Source: a virus
IMG/VR virus record: IMGVR_UViG_3300006805_000073
Location: 1-37,219 of that record
Reading direction: 5' to 3' (one strand)
DNA: 37,219 nt
Positions 6,864 to 15,615 of the stretch are shown here, piece after piece; positions within the stretch are counted from its first letter, which is position 1; each line of letters opens with the position of its first letter. A program made the position numbers and the translations under genes. The notes below the pieces were generated by a model. That model was given only the letters and a program-made list of their open reading frames with translations, was not told where the DNA came from and did not search any database.

Positions 6864-7415
6864 ATGCCACGCAAGCCCGCCAAGACGAAGCCCGCGGCCA
6901 AGCCGCGGGCCAAGCCCAAGAATCGAAAGACCGCCCAGCCGGCCTATGCCGCAGCGGCGGCCATCCGTGCCCAGGTACTGGACCTGCGCGTCCTGGGACT
7001 GAGTCTCGAGGAAATCGGCGCGAAGGTGGGCCGATCGCGCAGCGTGGTGCATACCCACCTGAAGAACGCCCTGGCCGAGCAGGACGAAGAGACCCAGGGC
7101 AAGGCCCAGCACTACAAGGCCCTGGCCTACGCGCGCCTGGAACGGCTGCTGAAGCGCGCCATGCTGCTGGGCGCCAGCGGCAACCTGAAGGCGATGCACG
7201 AAGCCCAGCGACTCATCATGGCCCAGGCCCGCATCATGGGCTTTGACGCGCCAATCAAGCACGCCACCACCGACCCCACCGGCGACTTCGAACGCGCCCC
7301 TGGCACGTGGACCCTACCGGCGCGGCCGGATACTTCCATCGAGGCATGGCAAGCGGAGGCCGCAGCAGTATGGGAAGCGCAACGCAAGCGCGAGCAGCTG
7401 GCAAGCGGCGGGTAA
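6864..7415 (+). CDS. terS: Terminase small subunit
   Basis: This is a 183-residue protein. A Lys/Pro/Ala-rich basic start (1-25) precedes a helix-turn-helix at about 35-70 (LGLSLEEIGAKVGRSRSVVHTHL), followed by a helical oligomerisation part and an acidic tail. The size and the 46-base overlap with the large subunit gene fit a TerS that recognises phage DNA and feeds it to the packaging motor. The DNA-binding module is of the simple HTH kind used by many phage TerS proteins. No pac or cos site could be picked out by eye nearby. Confidence 0.8.
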   Translation: MPRKPAKTKPAAKPRAKPKNRKTAQPAYAAAAAIRAQVLDLRVLGLSLEEIGAKVGRSRSVVHTHLKNALAEQDEETQGKAQHYKALAYARLERLLKRAMLLGASGNLKAMHEAQRLIMAQARIMGFDAPIKHATTDPTGDFERAPGTWTLPARPDTSIEAWQAEAAAVWEAQRKREQLASGG

Positions 7416-8926
7416 CGCGCGAGCTGAAGCCGGTCACGCTGAAGGGCACCGCGGCGCAGCTCCAGGCGAACGGCTTCCCCATCAACCTGGCGTGGTGCCC
7501 GCAAGCCGGCCCCCAGGCGCTGCTGCTGGCGTGCCCCTGCGATGACATTCTGTTCGGTGGCGCGCGCGGCGGCGGGAAAACCGACGGGCTGCTGGGCGAC
7601 GCCGGCACCTATTCGCAGACCTGGGCGCCTTACTTCCGCGGCCTGCTGGTGCGCCGCACCTACGACGAATTGGACGAAGTGGTGGCCCGGTCCCAGGAGA
7701 TATTCGGGCCGCTGGGCGCCACCTGGCAGGCCGGCCGCTACACCTGGCGCTTCCCCTGGGGCGGCTTCCTGAAGCTGCGATACCTGAAGCGGGACGAAGA
7801 CGCGAGCCGCTACCAGGGCCATTCCTACAACTGGCTGGGGAAGGACGAGGGCGGCAACTTCCCCCAGGTCGGCCCCCTGGACAAGCTGAGCGCCACGCTA
7901 CGCGACAAACACGGCGTGCCCATCCGCGAGGTAATGACGGCCAACCCGGGCGGCCCTGGTCAAGCCTGGATCGTTGAGCGGTACATCAAGGATCGCCAGC
8001 CGATGGTCCCCTGGCGCGACCCGGTGACCGGCCGCGTGCGGGTCTACATTCCCAGCCGCCTGGACGACAACCGCGCGCTGACCGAGTCCGACCCTGGCTA
8101 CCGCAACCGCCTGAAGGGTTCCGGCCCGTCCTGGCTGGTGTCGGCCTGGCTCAACGGCGACTGGTACGCGACCCAGGAGGGTGGCGTCATCAAGTCGAAG
8201 TGGTGGATGCGGTACGAGGTCGAGGACCCCGACGCCACCATGCTGGAAATCCTGGCCAGCCTGCCGCCTGGTCGGATTGTGGCCTGGGTGCATTCCTGGG
8301 ACACCGCGTACAAGGCCGAGCAGGTCAATGACCCGAGCGTGGGCACCGTCTGGGCCGTCATGGAGTCGGGCATCGGCGTGCTGGTCGACGTGTGGCGCAA
8401 GCGGGTGGAATACCCCGACCTGAAGGCCGCGGTGGTGGCCCTGGCCGACAAGTGGCCCTGCGACAAGGTCCTGGTGGAAGACAAGGCCAGCGGCCAGTCG
8501 CTTATCCAGGACCTGAAGAGGTCCACGAAGCTGCCGGTTCACGCGATCGAGCCCGAGAATGACAAGGTGACCCGGGCCGTCACGTCGACGCTACTCATGG
8601 AAGCCGGCCGCATGTGGCTGCCGACGCGCGCGCGCTGGCTGGTGGACTTCGAATCCGAGCTGACCAGCTTCCCCACGAAGGGCGTCCACGACGACCAGGT
8701 CGACAGCGTGAGCCAGTTCCTGATATGGCTCCGATCCTTCCCGCTGACCCTGATCCCCGCCATTGCGAGCGCGGGCACCCGCGTGGGCCATACCACCCCA
8801 GGAGGAAAGCCCAAGCCCCAGGACAGGCCAGAGGCCGCGGACGATGCGGACAGCCGCACCCAGCAAAGGGCCAGGGCATCCGCTAGGATGCACCGACGCA
8901 AGCCACGCGACACCGACGGATTCTGA
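7370..8926 (+). CDS. terL: Terminase large subunit
   Basis: This 518-residue packaging motor has an ATPase half with Walker A GGARGGGKT (63-71), then GKDEGG with D159/E160 as Walker B and catalytic glutamate. The nuclease half has HSWDTAYK (D311), a VEDKAS acidic pair (369-374) and HDDQVDS (440-446), the usual RNase H-like metal site. Start choice: the ATG at 7370 has GGAGG 10 bases upstream inside terS; ATGs at 7307 and 7346 are possible but worse placed. The C-terminus is Arg/Asp-rich. Family and function are clear; the DNA-end type (cos or headful) is not. Confidence 0.93.
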   Translation: MGSATQARAAGKRRVTRELKPVTLKGTAAQLQANGFPINLAWCPQAGPQALLLACPCDDILFGGARGGGKTDGLLGDAGTYSQTWAPYFRGLLVRRTYDELDEVVARSQEIFGPLGATWQAGRYTWRFPWGGFLKLRYLKRDEDASRYQGHSYNWLGKDEGGNFPQVGPLDKLSATLRDKHGVPIREVMTANPGGPGQAWIVERYIKDRQPMVPWRDPVTGRVRVYIPSRLDDNRALTESDPGYRNRLKGSGPSWLVSAWLNGDWYATQEGGVIKSKWWMRYEVEDPDATMLEILASLPPGRIVAWVHSWDTAYKAEQVNDPSVGTVWAVMESGIGVLVDVWRKRVEYPDLKAAVVALADKWPCDKVLVEDKASGQSLIQDLKRSTKLPVHAIEPENDKVTRAVTSTLLMEAGRMWLPTRARWLVDFESELTSFPTKGVHDDQVDSVSQFLIWLRSFPLTLIPAIASAGTRVGHTTPGGKPKPQDRPEAADDADSRTQQRARASARMHRRKPRDTDGF

Positions 8927-8939
8927 AGGGGATACGACC

Positions 8940-9203
8940 ATGGCCACCCGCACCCGTTACGAAGTGCTGCCCACCACGCCCACCGAGCGCCAGGCCACCG
9001 GCCACCGGTGGAAGTTCACGGTAGACGGAAAGATTCGCGCCACGCACCGGAACAAGGTCGACGCCGTCCAGGACGCGAAGACCGTCGCCAACGCCGAATG
9101 GGAAGCCAACGGCACCCTGGGCGAGCTGAAAATCAAGGGCCGCGGCGGCCTGATTCAGGACTCCCGCACCTACGGCGCCGACCCCGTCGGCACGAAGGGC
9201 TGA
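8940..9203 (+). CDS. DUF2188-like small protein
   Basis: This 87-residue protein starts at an ATG with AAGGGGA upstream. The pattern of a core W-K-F-TVDGKIRATHRNKVDAV helix followed by ELKIKGRGG-IQDSRTYG-DP matches the small DUF2188-type proteins seen in bacteria and phages, whose biochemical role is unknown. It lies between the terminase and portal genes with 13- and 3-base gaps, where small accessory genes are common. An earlier in-frame ATG at 8763 would overlap terL by 160 bases and is rejected. Confidence 0.75.
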   Translation: MATRTRYEVLPTTPTERQATGHRWKFTVDGKIRATHRNKVDAVQDAKTVANAEWEANGTLGELKIKGRGGLIQDSRTYGADPVGTKG

Positions 9204-9206
9204 GCC

Positions 9207-9383
9207 ATGTCCGACTTCGCCGCCATCCCCTGCGAACCAACCCCGGAAATCATCGAGGCCATGTGCAAGGCCTACGCCGAGCCTGAAAAGTGGCCGGACG
9301 ACTTCGGCGAAATGGCGATCGAGCGCCGCCGCGCCCGCGCCCGCAAGGTCTATGCCGTCATCGTCACAAGGGGCCGCCCATGA
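9207..9383 (+). CDS. Small hypothetical protein (58 aa)
   Basis: A 58-residue ORF runs from the ATG at 9207 (3 bases after the previous stop) to the TGA at 9381-9383, which overlaps the next start as ATGA. It is acidic at the N-terminal half (PEIIEAMCKAYAEPEKWPDD) and Arg-rich near the end (ERRRARARKVYAVIV). The tight spacing on both sides supports it as real. No family is recognised. Confidence 0.65.
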   Translation: MSDFAAIPCEPTPEIIEAMCKAYAEPEKWPDDFGEMAIERRRARARKVYAVIVTRGRP

Positions 9384-9694
9384 ACACCGGACCCGGCGAG
9401 CTGTACGCCAACGGCCAGAAAGTGGCCGACATGCCGCAGGGCTTGAACATCGCCAGCATTGACGTGGCCCGCGCAGCGCGCGACGCCCGCCTGGCTGTCC
9501 AGAGCGTCGGCTACACCACCGCCCCCGCCTACCTGACCGCCCAGCACCAGCGTGCCGAGTTCGCGCGCCAGGAAGAGACCGAGCGGTGGATAGAGGGCCT
9601 GTCCCACGCCCGCTACGTCGAAACCTTCGGCCAGCCGCGCCCCCTGCGCCTGGCCATCGCCATCACCCGGGGCCTGGCCCCGCCAGAGAGCTGA
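9380..9694 (+). CDS. Small hypothetical protein (104 aa)
   Basis: This 104-residue protein starts in an ATGA overlap and ends 3 bases before the portal gene. It is mostly polar and helical, with RAARDARLAV at about 31-40 and QRAEFARQEETERWIEG at about 57-73. There are no membrane segments, signal peptide or metal motifs. Position suggests a small packaging or connector accessory, but I do not recognise it. Confidence 0.65.
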   Translation: MNTGPGELYANGQKVADMPQGLNIASIDVARAARDARLAVQSVGYTTAPAYLTAQHQRAEFARQEETERWIEGLSHARYVETFGQPRPLRLAIAITRGLAPPES

Positions 9695-9697
9695 GCC

Positions 9698-11248
9698 ATG
9701 GCCAAGCAAACCCCCGTCGCGAAGGCCGTTAAGGAAGAGCTGGCCCGCGTCCGCGGCGGCGGCACCCTGGTGGGCGGCACCTTCGTGGAGCTCATGCACC
9801 ACGATGACACCGTGCTGCTGACCACCGGGCGCGACTACCGCCTGTACCGCGAGACCCTGCGCGACGACCAGTGCGCCAGCACCTTCAGCGATCGACGCCT
9901 GGCGGTCACGTCCTGCGAATGGCAGGTCGACCCGGGCGGCGAGTCTGCCCTGGACAAGCAAGCGGCCGACTTCATTCGGGAAGAGCTGGAGCGCCTGGAG
10001 TGGGACGCGATAACCGACGGGATGCTGTACGCGCGCTGGTACGGCCATGCGGTGGCGGAATGCGTGTTTTTCCAGGACGGCGACCTGGTCCGCCTGGCCG
10101 ACATTCGCGTGCGGGACCGGTCGCGCTTCGCCTATTCGAACGACCGCGGCGCGCCCTGGCTTCTGAACGCCCAGGGCCAGTGGGAGCGGATGCCAGAGAG
10201 GAAATTCTGGACCATCAGCACCGGCGCCGACCACGGCGACAGCCCCTACGGCCTGGGCCTGGCCCACTACTGCTACTGGCCCGTGTTTTTCAAGCGCAAC
10301 GGCCTGAAGTTCTGGCTAATTTTCGCGGAGAAGTTCGGCAGCCCGACCGCCGTCGGAAAGATTCCAGGCGGCAAGTGGGACGACGAAGCCCTGAAGGACC
10401 AGGTCCTGGACGCCCTGCTGTCCTTCAGCAGCGAGTCGGCCATTGTGGTGCCCGAGGAAACGACCGTGGAGCTGCTGGAGGCCGCGCGCAGCGGGACCGG
10501 CACCTATGACGAGCTTTACGACCGGATGGACGCGGCCCTAGCCAAGGTCATCATCGGCCAGACCGCCAGCACCCAGGGAACCCCGGGCAAGCTGGGCGGC
10601 GACGACCAGCAGGGCGAGGTCCGCATTGCCCTGGTCAAGGCCGACGCCGACCTGGTGTGCGCCAGCTTCAACCGCCAGGTGGTCACCTGGCTGACCGAGT
10701 GGAACTTCCCGGGCGCGATGCCGCCGAAGGTGTGGCGCAAGGTCGAGCCGGGCGAAGACCTGAAGACCGTCGCCGAAACGGACGCGGCCATTGCCGCCCT
10801 GGGGTTCGAACCGGACGAAAAATATATCCAGGACCGCTACGGCGACCACTGGAAGAAAAAGGCCGTCCAGGACCTGGGCGCCGGCCTGCTGGGTCCCGAT
10901 GGGAAGCCCATCCCGCCCCAGAAGCGCATCCAGCAGGTCGCCGCCGAAGCCGCGGCCGAGTTCGCCGAGCTGGGCGCCATCAGCACGCTGAAGGCCGGCA
11001 ACCGCGCCGACCAGGAAGCCCTGAAGGCGGCCGCGTTCCACCTGGCCACCCGGTACGAACAGACCCTGGGCGAGCGCGTCGAATCGCTGGTGAGCTATGC
11101 CGAAGAGTCGGGCGACTACGCCACATTCCAGGCCCGCCTGCTGGAGCTGGCCGAGGCGCTGCCGCCGCAGTCGACCGTGGAGACCATCCAGCGCGCGTCC
11201 GTCTTCAGTCGCCTGCTGGGAACCCTGAAGCTGCAGCGCGGGCGCTGA
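9698..11248 (+). CDS. Portal protein (DUF935, Mu gp29-like)
   Basis: This 516-residue protein forms the dodecameric ring through which DNA enters and leaves the head. It matches the Mu gp29/DUF935 family. Visible blocks are an early DYRLYRETLRDDQC region, an RLAVTSCEWQVDPG beta strand and a conserved central segment (SPYGLGLAHYCYW...FFKRNG, about 175-205). AEKFGSPTAVGK follows, and later a VIIGQTASTQGTPG turn with a helical C-terminal crown. The length is usual. It is followed by the MuF gene 7 bases later, the standard Mu-like order TerL-portal-MuF-protease. Confidence 0.9.
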   Translation: MAKQTPVAKAVKEELARVRGGGTLVGGTFVELMHHDDTVLLTTGRDYRLYRETLRDDQCASTFSDRRLAVTSCEWQVDPGGESALDKQAADFIREELERLEWDAITDGMLYARWYGHAVAECVFFQDGDLVRLADIRVRDRSRFAYSNDRGAPWLLNAQGQWERMPERKFWTISTGADHGDSPYGLGLAHYCYWPVFFKRNGLKFWLIFAEKFGSPTAVGKIPGGKWDDEALKDQVLDALLSFSSESAIVVPEETTVELLEAARSGTGTYDELYDRMDAALAKVIIGQTASTQGTPGKLGGDDQQGEVRIALVKADADLVCASFNRQVVTWLTEWNFPGAMPPKVWRKVEPGEDLKTVAETDAAIAALGFEPDEKYIQDRYGDHWKKKAVQDLGAGLLGPDGKPIPPQKRIQQVAAEAAAEFAELGAISTLKAGNRADQEALKAAAFHLATRYEQTLGERVESLVSYAEESGDYATFQARLLELAEALPPQSTVETIQRASVFSRLLGTLKLQRGR

Positions 11249-11255
11249 CCCGCGC

Positions 11256-14200
11256 GTGAGCATCGTCCGCACCCTGCTGGAGTTCCTGGACGTGCCCGTG
11301 GCCGCGTCCTGGACGTTGACGCCTGACCAGGCGCTGGACTTCCTGCAGACCAAAGGCCTACGGACCAGCTTCGACTACCGGGACATGATGGGCGCCGAAC
11401 ACGCGCGCGCCTTCACCGTGGCGAAAATGATGGACGCCGACCTGCTGGCCGACGTCAAGGCCAGCCTGGACGACGCCCTGGCCAAGGGCGTGCCATTCAA
11501 GGCCTGGGCCGACACCATCGTGCCCACGCTCCAGGCAAAGGGCTGGTGGGGTCGCAAGTCGGTGGTGGATCCGCTGACCGGCCAGACCATCGTCGCCGGC
11601 CTGGGGTCGCCGTCGCGCCTTCAGACTATCTACCGCACGAACATGCAGAGCGCCTACGCCGCCGGCGCGTGGGACGCGATCGTGGACCAGGCCGACCTGG
11701 CGCCCTACCTGCTGTATGACGCCCTGGACGACCACCGCACGCGCGAGGAACACGCGGCCTGGGATGGCACCGTGCTACCCATCACCGACAGCTGGTGGAC
11801 CACCCACTACCCGCCGAACGGGTGGAATTGCCGCTGCAGCGTCATCCAGCTGAGCAAGGACGACCTGGACGACATGGGCCTGGAGGTTTCGAAATACGTC
11901 ACCGGCGGCGGGACCTACGAATGGACGAACCCGCGCACCGGCAAGGTCCAACAGATTCCGACCGGCATCGACCCGGGCTGGAATTACAACGTGGGCACCG
12001 AGCGGGCCAAGCAACTGGCGAAGACGGCGGCCGACAAGCTGAAGGGCTACCCCGACGACCTGCAGGCGGCCGCGGCGAAGGGCTTCAGCGCCGCAGCGGA
12101 CGCGGGGAAGGCTGTCGCCGGCGCTGCCGAGCAGGGCATGGCCGCGGCCGCGCGCAAGGCCGCCCAGGCGGCCATGGCGGCAGAGGAACGCACCGCCGCG
12201 GCGAAGGTCGCCCAGGCGCTGCAGGACAAAACCCCGTACCTGGCCAAGTCGATTAAGGACGTGCTGAAGACGAAGGGCGCGGCCGACCTGCCGAAGGTCG
12301 AGCTGCTGGCCAAGGCCCAGGCCCAGGCATTCAAGCTCGAGCAGCAGACCGCCCTGTCCGACTGGAAAAAGGCCTACGTGGCCGGGAAGACCCCGCCCGA
12401 CAAGGCCGCGGCCGCGTTCGGCGCGTTGCCGGCGGACCAGGCGGCCGCCCTGGTGCAACAGCTGGACCTGGCGAAGGCCGCAGCCGCAGCCGAGAAAGCC
12501 GCGGCGGCGAAGCTGGATGAAATAGCCGCCGGATCCGCGAAGACCCTGGAAGGAAAGGCCCTGGACAAGCTGAAGGCGTCGGGCAAGGTCGACACCATGA
12601 CGAAGGTCGAGCTGCTGGCCGCGGTCGAAGCCGACGTCGCCGCAGCGAAGGCCGTCCAGATTGCGGGACAGACGAAGGCCGGCCTGAAAAAGGCCCTGGT
12701 GGCCGAGAAACTGCCCACCCAGGCGCAACAGGATTACCTGAAGAGCCTGGCACCGGCGGACCTGGACGCCTTCCTGAAGGAAGTCGAGGCGGCCAAGCTG
12801 GCGGCGAAGGTCGAGGCCCCGCCGATCGCGGGCCTTGCTGCGAAGGCCCAGGCCGCGGAGACCATCACCCCGGGCACCACCCTGGACCCGGCCAAGCTGA
12901 CCCAGATCGGGCCGCAGAAGGGCAGCAACCCCGGCGGCCTGTACCGCGACGAGTCCACCGGGCAGACCTGGTACATCAAGACCCCGCCCAGCCTGGCGCA
13001 CGCCCAGAACGAGGTCCTGGCGGGCAAGCTGTACCAGGCGGCCGGTATCGACGTGCCAGAGCTCCGCCTTACCACGCTCAACGGCAAGCCCGCGGTGGCG
13101 TCGCGCATCGTGGACGGCCTGAGCAAGGTCGACCCGGCCACCCTGGCCGCCGCCGACGGCGCCATGGAAGGCTTCGTGGTCGACGCCTGGCTGGCGAATT
13201 GGGACGTGGTCGGCGCGACCTTCGACAACATGCTGACGAAGGGCTGGGGCGTGGTCCGCGTTGACACCGGCGGCGCGCTGCTGTTCCGTGCCCAGGGCGC
13301 AGCCAAGGGCGCCATGTTCGGCGACACGGTCACCGAGCTGAAGACGTTCCTGGACGCCACGAAGAACCCGAACACCGCGAAGGTCTTCGGCAAGGTGACC
13401 AGCGAGCAGCTGGAGGCGAGCGCGAAGCGCGTCCTGGCCATCAGTGACGACGACATTCGCGCGCTGGTGGCCGAGCATGGCCCAGGCGGCGAGCTGGGCG
13501 AGACCCTGGCCAAGCGCCTGGTGGCGCGGAAGGCCGACCTGGCGAAACAGTTCGGCAAGGCCACCGAAGCGTTCAACAAGGCCAAGCTGCAGGCGATCGA
13601 GGCCGCCGAATTCGCCGCGCGCGAGGGCCTGGCCGAGGTAGACGGCGCCATCCTGACCGCCATCAAGGGCATTGCGAAGCGGGCCGCCGACGGCGTTCCC
13701 CTGGAGGCGAAGGACATTCAGCGCGTGGCCGATGCCGACGAGGCCCTGACCACCTGGCTGAAGGCCCACATTCCGGTCCTGGGCGTCGACAGCGTCGCGG
13801 AGGTCCGCGCCTACTACGTGGGATGGCTTGACACCCTAGACGAAGCGACGAAGGCCGGCGCCGGCAAGCCGGCCAAGTGGGACGGGGCGAAGTTCATCGG
13901 ATGGAAGGGGCCGCTGGGCGTCGACTCCACGAAGGTGACCGTGACCCTGCCGCCCGAGGGCCTGACCTTCAGCCCGCAAGCGGCAAAGGCGGCCATCACC
14001 AAGGCCCTGGGCAGCTCCGCGGCGAATCTCAACGTGCCGAACGGATCCGGCGCGGCACCGCTGAAGGCCGTCCTGCCCCTGGAGCATCAGCGCGCGGTCA
14101 CCGCCTACACCGGCAGCTATTACCGCCAGGTCAATGACGCCCTGCGCGCCGGCACCGCGGACGCGGCCACGCGCGCCTATGCCGACCTACTGAACGAGGC

Positions 14201-14540
14201 GCTGGCGCTGGCGCCGAAGTATGTCGGCGAGGTCACCCGCGGGCTTAGCTTGTCCGGCGACGACCTGGCGCGCTTCCTGGCCGACCACCGCCAGGCGCTG
14301 GTCACCGGCCAGGGCGTGGTGCACCGCGGCTTCATCAGCACCAGCCAGGGCAGCAAGGCCGCATTCGGCGGGAACGTCGTCCTGCACATCAAGGCCACCA
14401 CCGGCGTGAACGTCGCGCCCATCAGCTTGCACGCCAGTGAGCGCGAGATTCTGCTACGGCACGGGACCCGCTTCGCGGTCACCGACCTGAAGGAAACCGG
14501 CGGCAAGTACCACGTCTATCTCCAGGAAGTCGGACCGTGA
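11256..14540 (+). CDS. MuF head protein fused to a kinase-like domain and an ADP-ribosyltransferase
   Basis: This 1094-residue protein has a GTG start. Residues about 30-200 are the Mu gpF minor head domain (IYRTNMQSAYAAG at 125-137; NGWNCRCSV at 188-196). Residues 250-540 are Ala/Lys-rich repeats, probably a coiled stalk. Residues about 550-735 resemble HipA/CtkA/actin-fragmin-kinase folds: a Gly loop near 554-562, K575, E586, the N648-W-D650...N658 loop and metal D670 in VDTGGAL. Residues about 940-1090 match the ADPRT exoenzyme fold with R995, STS at 1028-1030 and E1062-R-E1064 (ExE). MuF proteins sit in the head near the portal, so the enzymes may enter the host with DNA, as T4 Alt does. 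Substrates are unknown. Confidence 0.88.
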   Translation: MSIVRTLLEFLDVPVAASWTLTPDQALDFLQTKGLRTSFDYRDMMGAEHARAFTVAKMMDADLLADVKASLDDALAKGVPFKAWADTIVPTLQAKGWWGRKSVVDPLTGQTIVAGLGSPSRLQTIYRTNMQSAYAAGAWDAIVDQADLAPYLLYDALDDHRTREEHAAWDGTVLPITDSWWTTHYPPNGWNCRCSVIQLSKDDLDDMGLEVSKYVTGGGTYEWTNPRTGKVQQIPTGIDPGWNYNVGTERAKQLAKTAADKLKGYPDDLQAAAAKGFSAAADAGKAVAGAAEQGMAAAARKAAQAAMAAEERTAAAKVAQALQDKTPYLAKSIKDVLKTKGAADLPKVELLAKAQAQAFKLEQQTALSDWKKAYVAGKTPPDKAAAAFGALPADQAAALVQQLDLAKAAAAAEKAAAAKLDEIAAGSAKTLEGKALDKLKASGKVDTMTKVELLAAVEADVAAAKAVQIAGQTKAGLKKALVAEKLPTQAQQDYLKSLAPADLDAFLKEVEAAKLAAKVEAPPIAGLAAKAQAAETITPGTTLDPAKLTQIGPQKGSNPGGLYRDESTGQTWYIKTPPSLAHAQNEVLAGKLYQAAGIDVPELRLTTLNGKPAVASRIVDGLSKVDPATLAAADGAMEGFVVDAWLANWDVVGATFDNMLTKGWGVVRVDTGGALLFRAQGAAKGAMFGDTVTELKTFLDATKNPNTAKVFGKVTSEQLEASAKRVLAISDDDIRALVAEHGPGGELGETLAKRLVARKADLAKQFGKATEAFNKAKLQAIEAAEFAAREGLAEVDGAILTAIKGIAKRAADGVPLEAKDIQRVADADEALTTWLKAHIPVLGVDSVAEVRAYYVGWLDTLDEATKAGAGKPAKWDGAKFIGWKGPLGVDSTKVTVTLPPEGLTFSPQAAKAAITKALGSSAANLNVPNGSGAAPLKAVLPLEHQRAVTAYTGSYYRQVNDALRAGTADAATRAYADLLNEALALAPKYVGEVTRGLSLSGDDLARFLADHRQALVTGQGVVHRGFISTSQGSKAAFGGNVVLHIKATTGVNVAPISLHASEREILLRHGTRFAVTDLKETGGKYHVYLQEVGP

Positions 14541-14785
14541 CCCCTATCGAACAGCTCCAGGCCGCCCTGCAGGCGCGCCACATCACCGTCACCGACGACC
14601 AGGCCGAGGCGATGGCCGTCCGCATCGCGGGCAGCGTCGAGGCCTACCTGGCCCAGCTCGCTGCGAATGACGAAGCGGCGGAAAGCTACGCGCCGCTGTC
14701 CGGTGAAGCGCCGGCGAAGTTCGCCGAGCCGATGACCTACGACCTGGAGGCCCCGGAAGCGTCGGGGCTGCCGGCTCAACCGTAG
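14537..14785 (+). CDS. Small acidic protein after the MuF-ART gene
   Basis: This is an 82-residue protein from a GTG in a GTGA overlap with the MuF fusion gene, so the two are probably translated together. It is helical and acidic (VTDDQAEAMAVRIAG, about 18-32; then YLAQLAANDEAAE), with a Pro-rich end. The coupling suggests a partner or immunity factor for the effector, but nothing in the sequence proves this. The overall pattern vaguely resembles AtzG-like helical bundles. Its last 10 bases overlap tail-to-tail with the minus-strand gene ending at 14776. Confidence 0.6.
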   Translation: MTPIEQLQAALQARHITVTDDQAEAMAVRIAGSVEAYLAQLAANDEAAESYAPLSGEAPAKFAEPMTYDLEAPEASGLPAQP

Positions 14786-15078
14786 TCCACGGGGACGGAC
14801 GCCTGCAGGCCCACCAGCAGGAACGCCAGCGATTCCAGCTTGGCACCGCAGCGCGGGCACCACCCGAACGATTCCAGCCGAGCGCCCAGGGCCTTTTCCC
14901 TGGTGTCGAGGGCCTTCAGCCGCGCGACCGCGCAGGGCGAGCCAGTTCCGCGCGCGATCCATCGCGCATTGTTGGCCAGTTCGAAGTCGGCCGTGCGGAT
15001 GACCTGGGAAAGCGGCAGCAGTTCCCCGTCCGAACCTGGGCCGCCGTCGTATAGGCCCACCAGGTGGTCGCAGGTCAT
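14776..15078 (-). CDS. Hypothetical protein with a CPRC zinc motif
   Basis: This 100-residue protein is the last gene of the minus-strand cluster. Its ATG at 15078 overlaps the previous stop (ATGA). It begins CDHLVGLYDG and carries a C-terminal GWCPRCGAKL knuckle (C74xxC77), so two N- and C-terminal cysteine sites could bind one metal. The middle is helical. It converges on, and overlaps by 10 bases, the plus-strand gene ending at 14785, with no terminator between. Function is unknown. Confidence 0.65.
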   Translation of the reverse strand: MTCDHLVGLYDGGPGSDGELLPLSQVIRTADFELANNARWIARGTGSPCAVARLKALDTREKALGARLESFGWCPRCGAKLESLAFLLVGLQASVPVDYG

Positions 15079-15209
15079 GCCCGGCCCCGGTCGCACGCAT
15101 GGCGGAACGCGCGCGAGCGGAACGCCTGCAGGTAGCGCCGAAGCTGCCGGCGCACCATGGCCGCGTGGGCCTTGCGCGCGTCCCGCGCCTTCGTCGTACG
15201 GCGGTTCAT
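15075..15209 (-). CDS. Very small basic protein (44 aa)
   Basis: This 44-residue ORF is coupled to both neighbours by ATGA overlaps. About one third of residues are Arg or Lys (MNRRTTKARDARKAHAAMVRR at the start). It is likely a single basic helix that could bind nucleic acid, but its size makes assignment impossible. It is supported mainly by the overlaps and by the lack of any other ORF filling this gap on the strand. Confidence 0.5.
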   Translation of the reverse strand: MNRRTTKARDARKAHAAMVRRQLRRYLQAFRSRAFRHACDRGRA

Positions 15210-15613
15210 GGCGCATCGTCCAGCAGCGGCCAGCCGCCGAAGTTCGCGCCCTTGTCGAAGCCCAGGTCGCACGGGCGAGTCGACACCGCAGGAAGGCCGC
15301 CATGCGCGGCTTCCTTGGCGTCCGCCATGACGCCCCAAACGTCGGAATAGACCTGGTGCCGGCGCGCTTCGCCCACCGAATTTTTGAAATTCGGGTAGGT
15401 AACGTCCTTCACCGCCGCGACCATCGCGCGTTGGACCGTGAGCCTGGTCACCGTGCACCGGTAGCGATAGTCCGCGTCGGGCGTGGTCTCCACCATGGCG
15501 TTCGGAAAGATCCGCGCCAGGTCATCGGGGAAGCGCGAGCGCACCAGCAAGTGCTGTGGCTTCGTGCGGTGGCGGACGATCGAGAGGAAAGCGTTATTCA
15601 GAAATACCCACAT
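15206..15613 (-). CDS. Conserved-looking hypothetical protein (MWVFLNNAFLSIV type)
   Basis: This 135-residue protein starts at the ATG at 15613, with AGGGA 8 bases upstream on the minus strand. The start (MWVFLNNAFLSIVRHR), the LLVRSRFPDDLARIFPNA block, ADYRYRCTVTR at 46-56 and VKDVTYPNFKNSV at about 68-80 look like a small conserved bacterial and phage family of unknown function. I recall its sequence pattern but not a name. It is the best-conserved-looking member of the cluster, and no catalytic motif is visible. Confidence 0.7.
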   Translation of the reverse strand: MWVFLNNAFLSIVRHRTKPQHLLVRSRFPDDLARIFPNAMVETTPDADYRYRCTVTRLTVQRAMVAAVKDVTYPNFKNSVGEARRHQVYSDVWGVMADAKEAAHGGLPAVSTRPCDLGFDKGANFGGWPLLDDAP

Positions 15614-15615
15614 GG

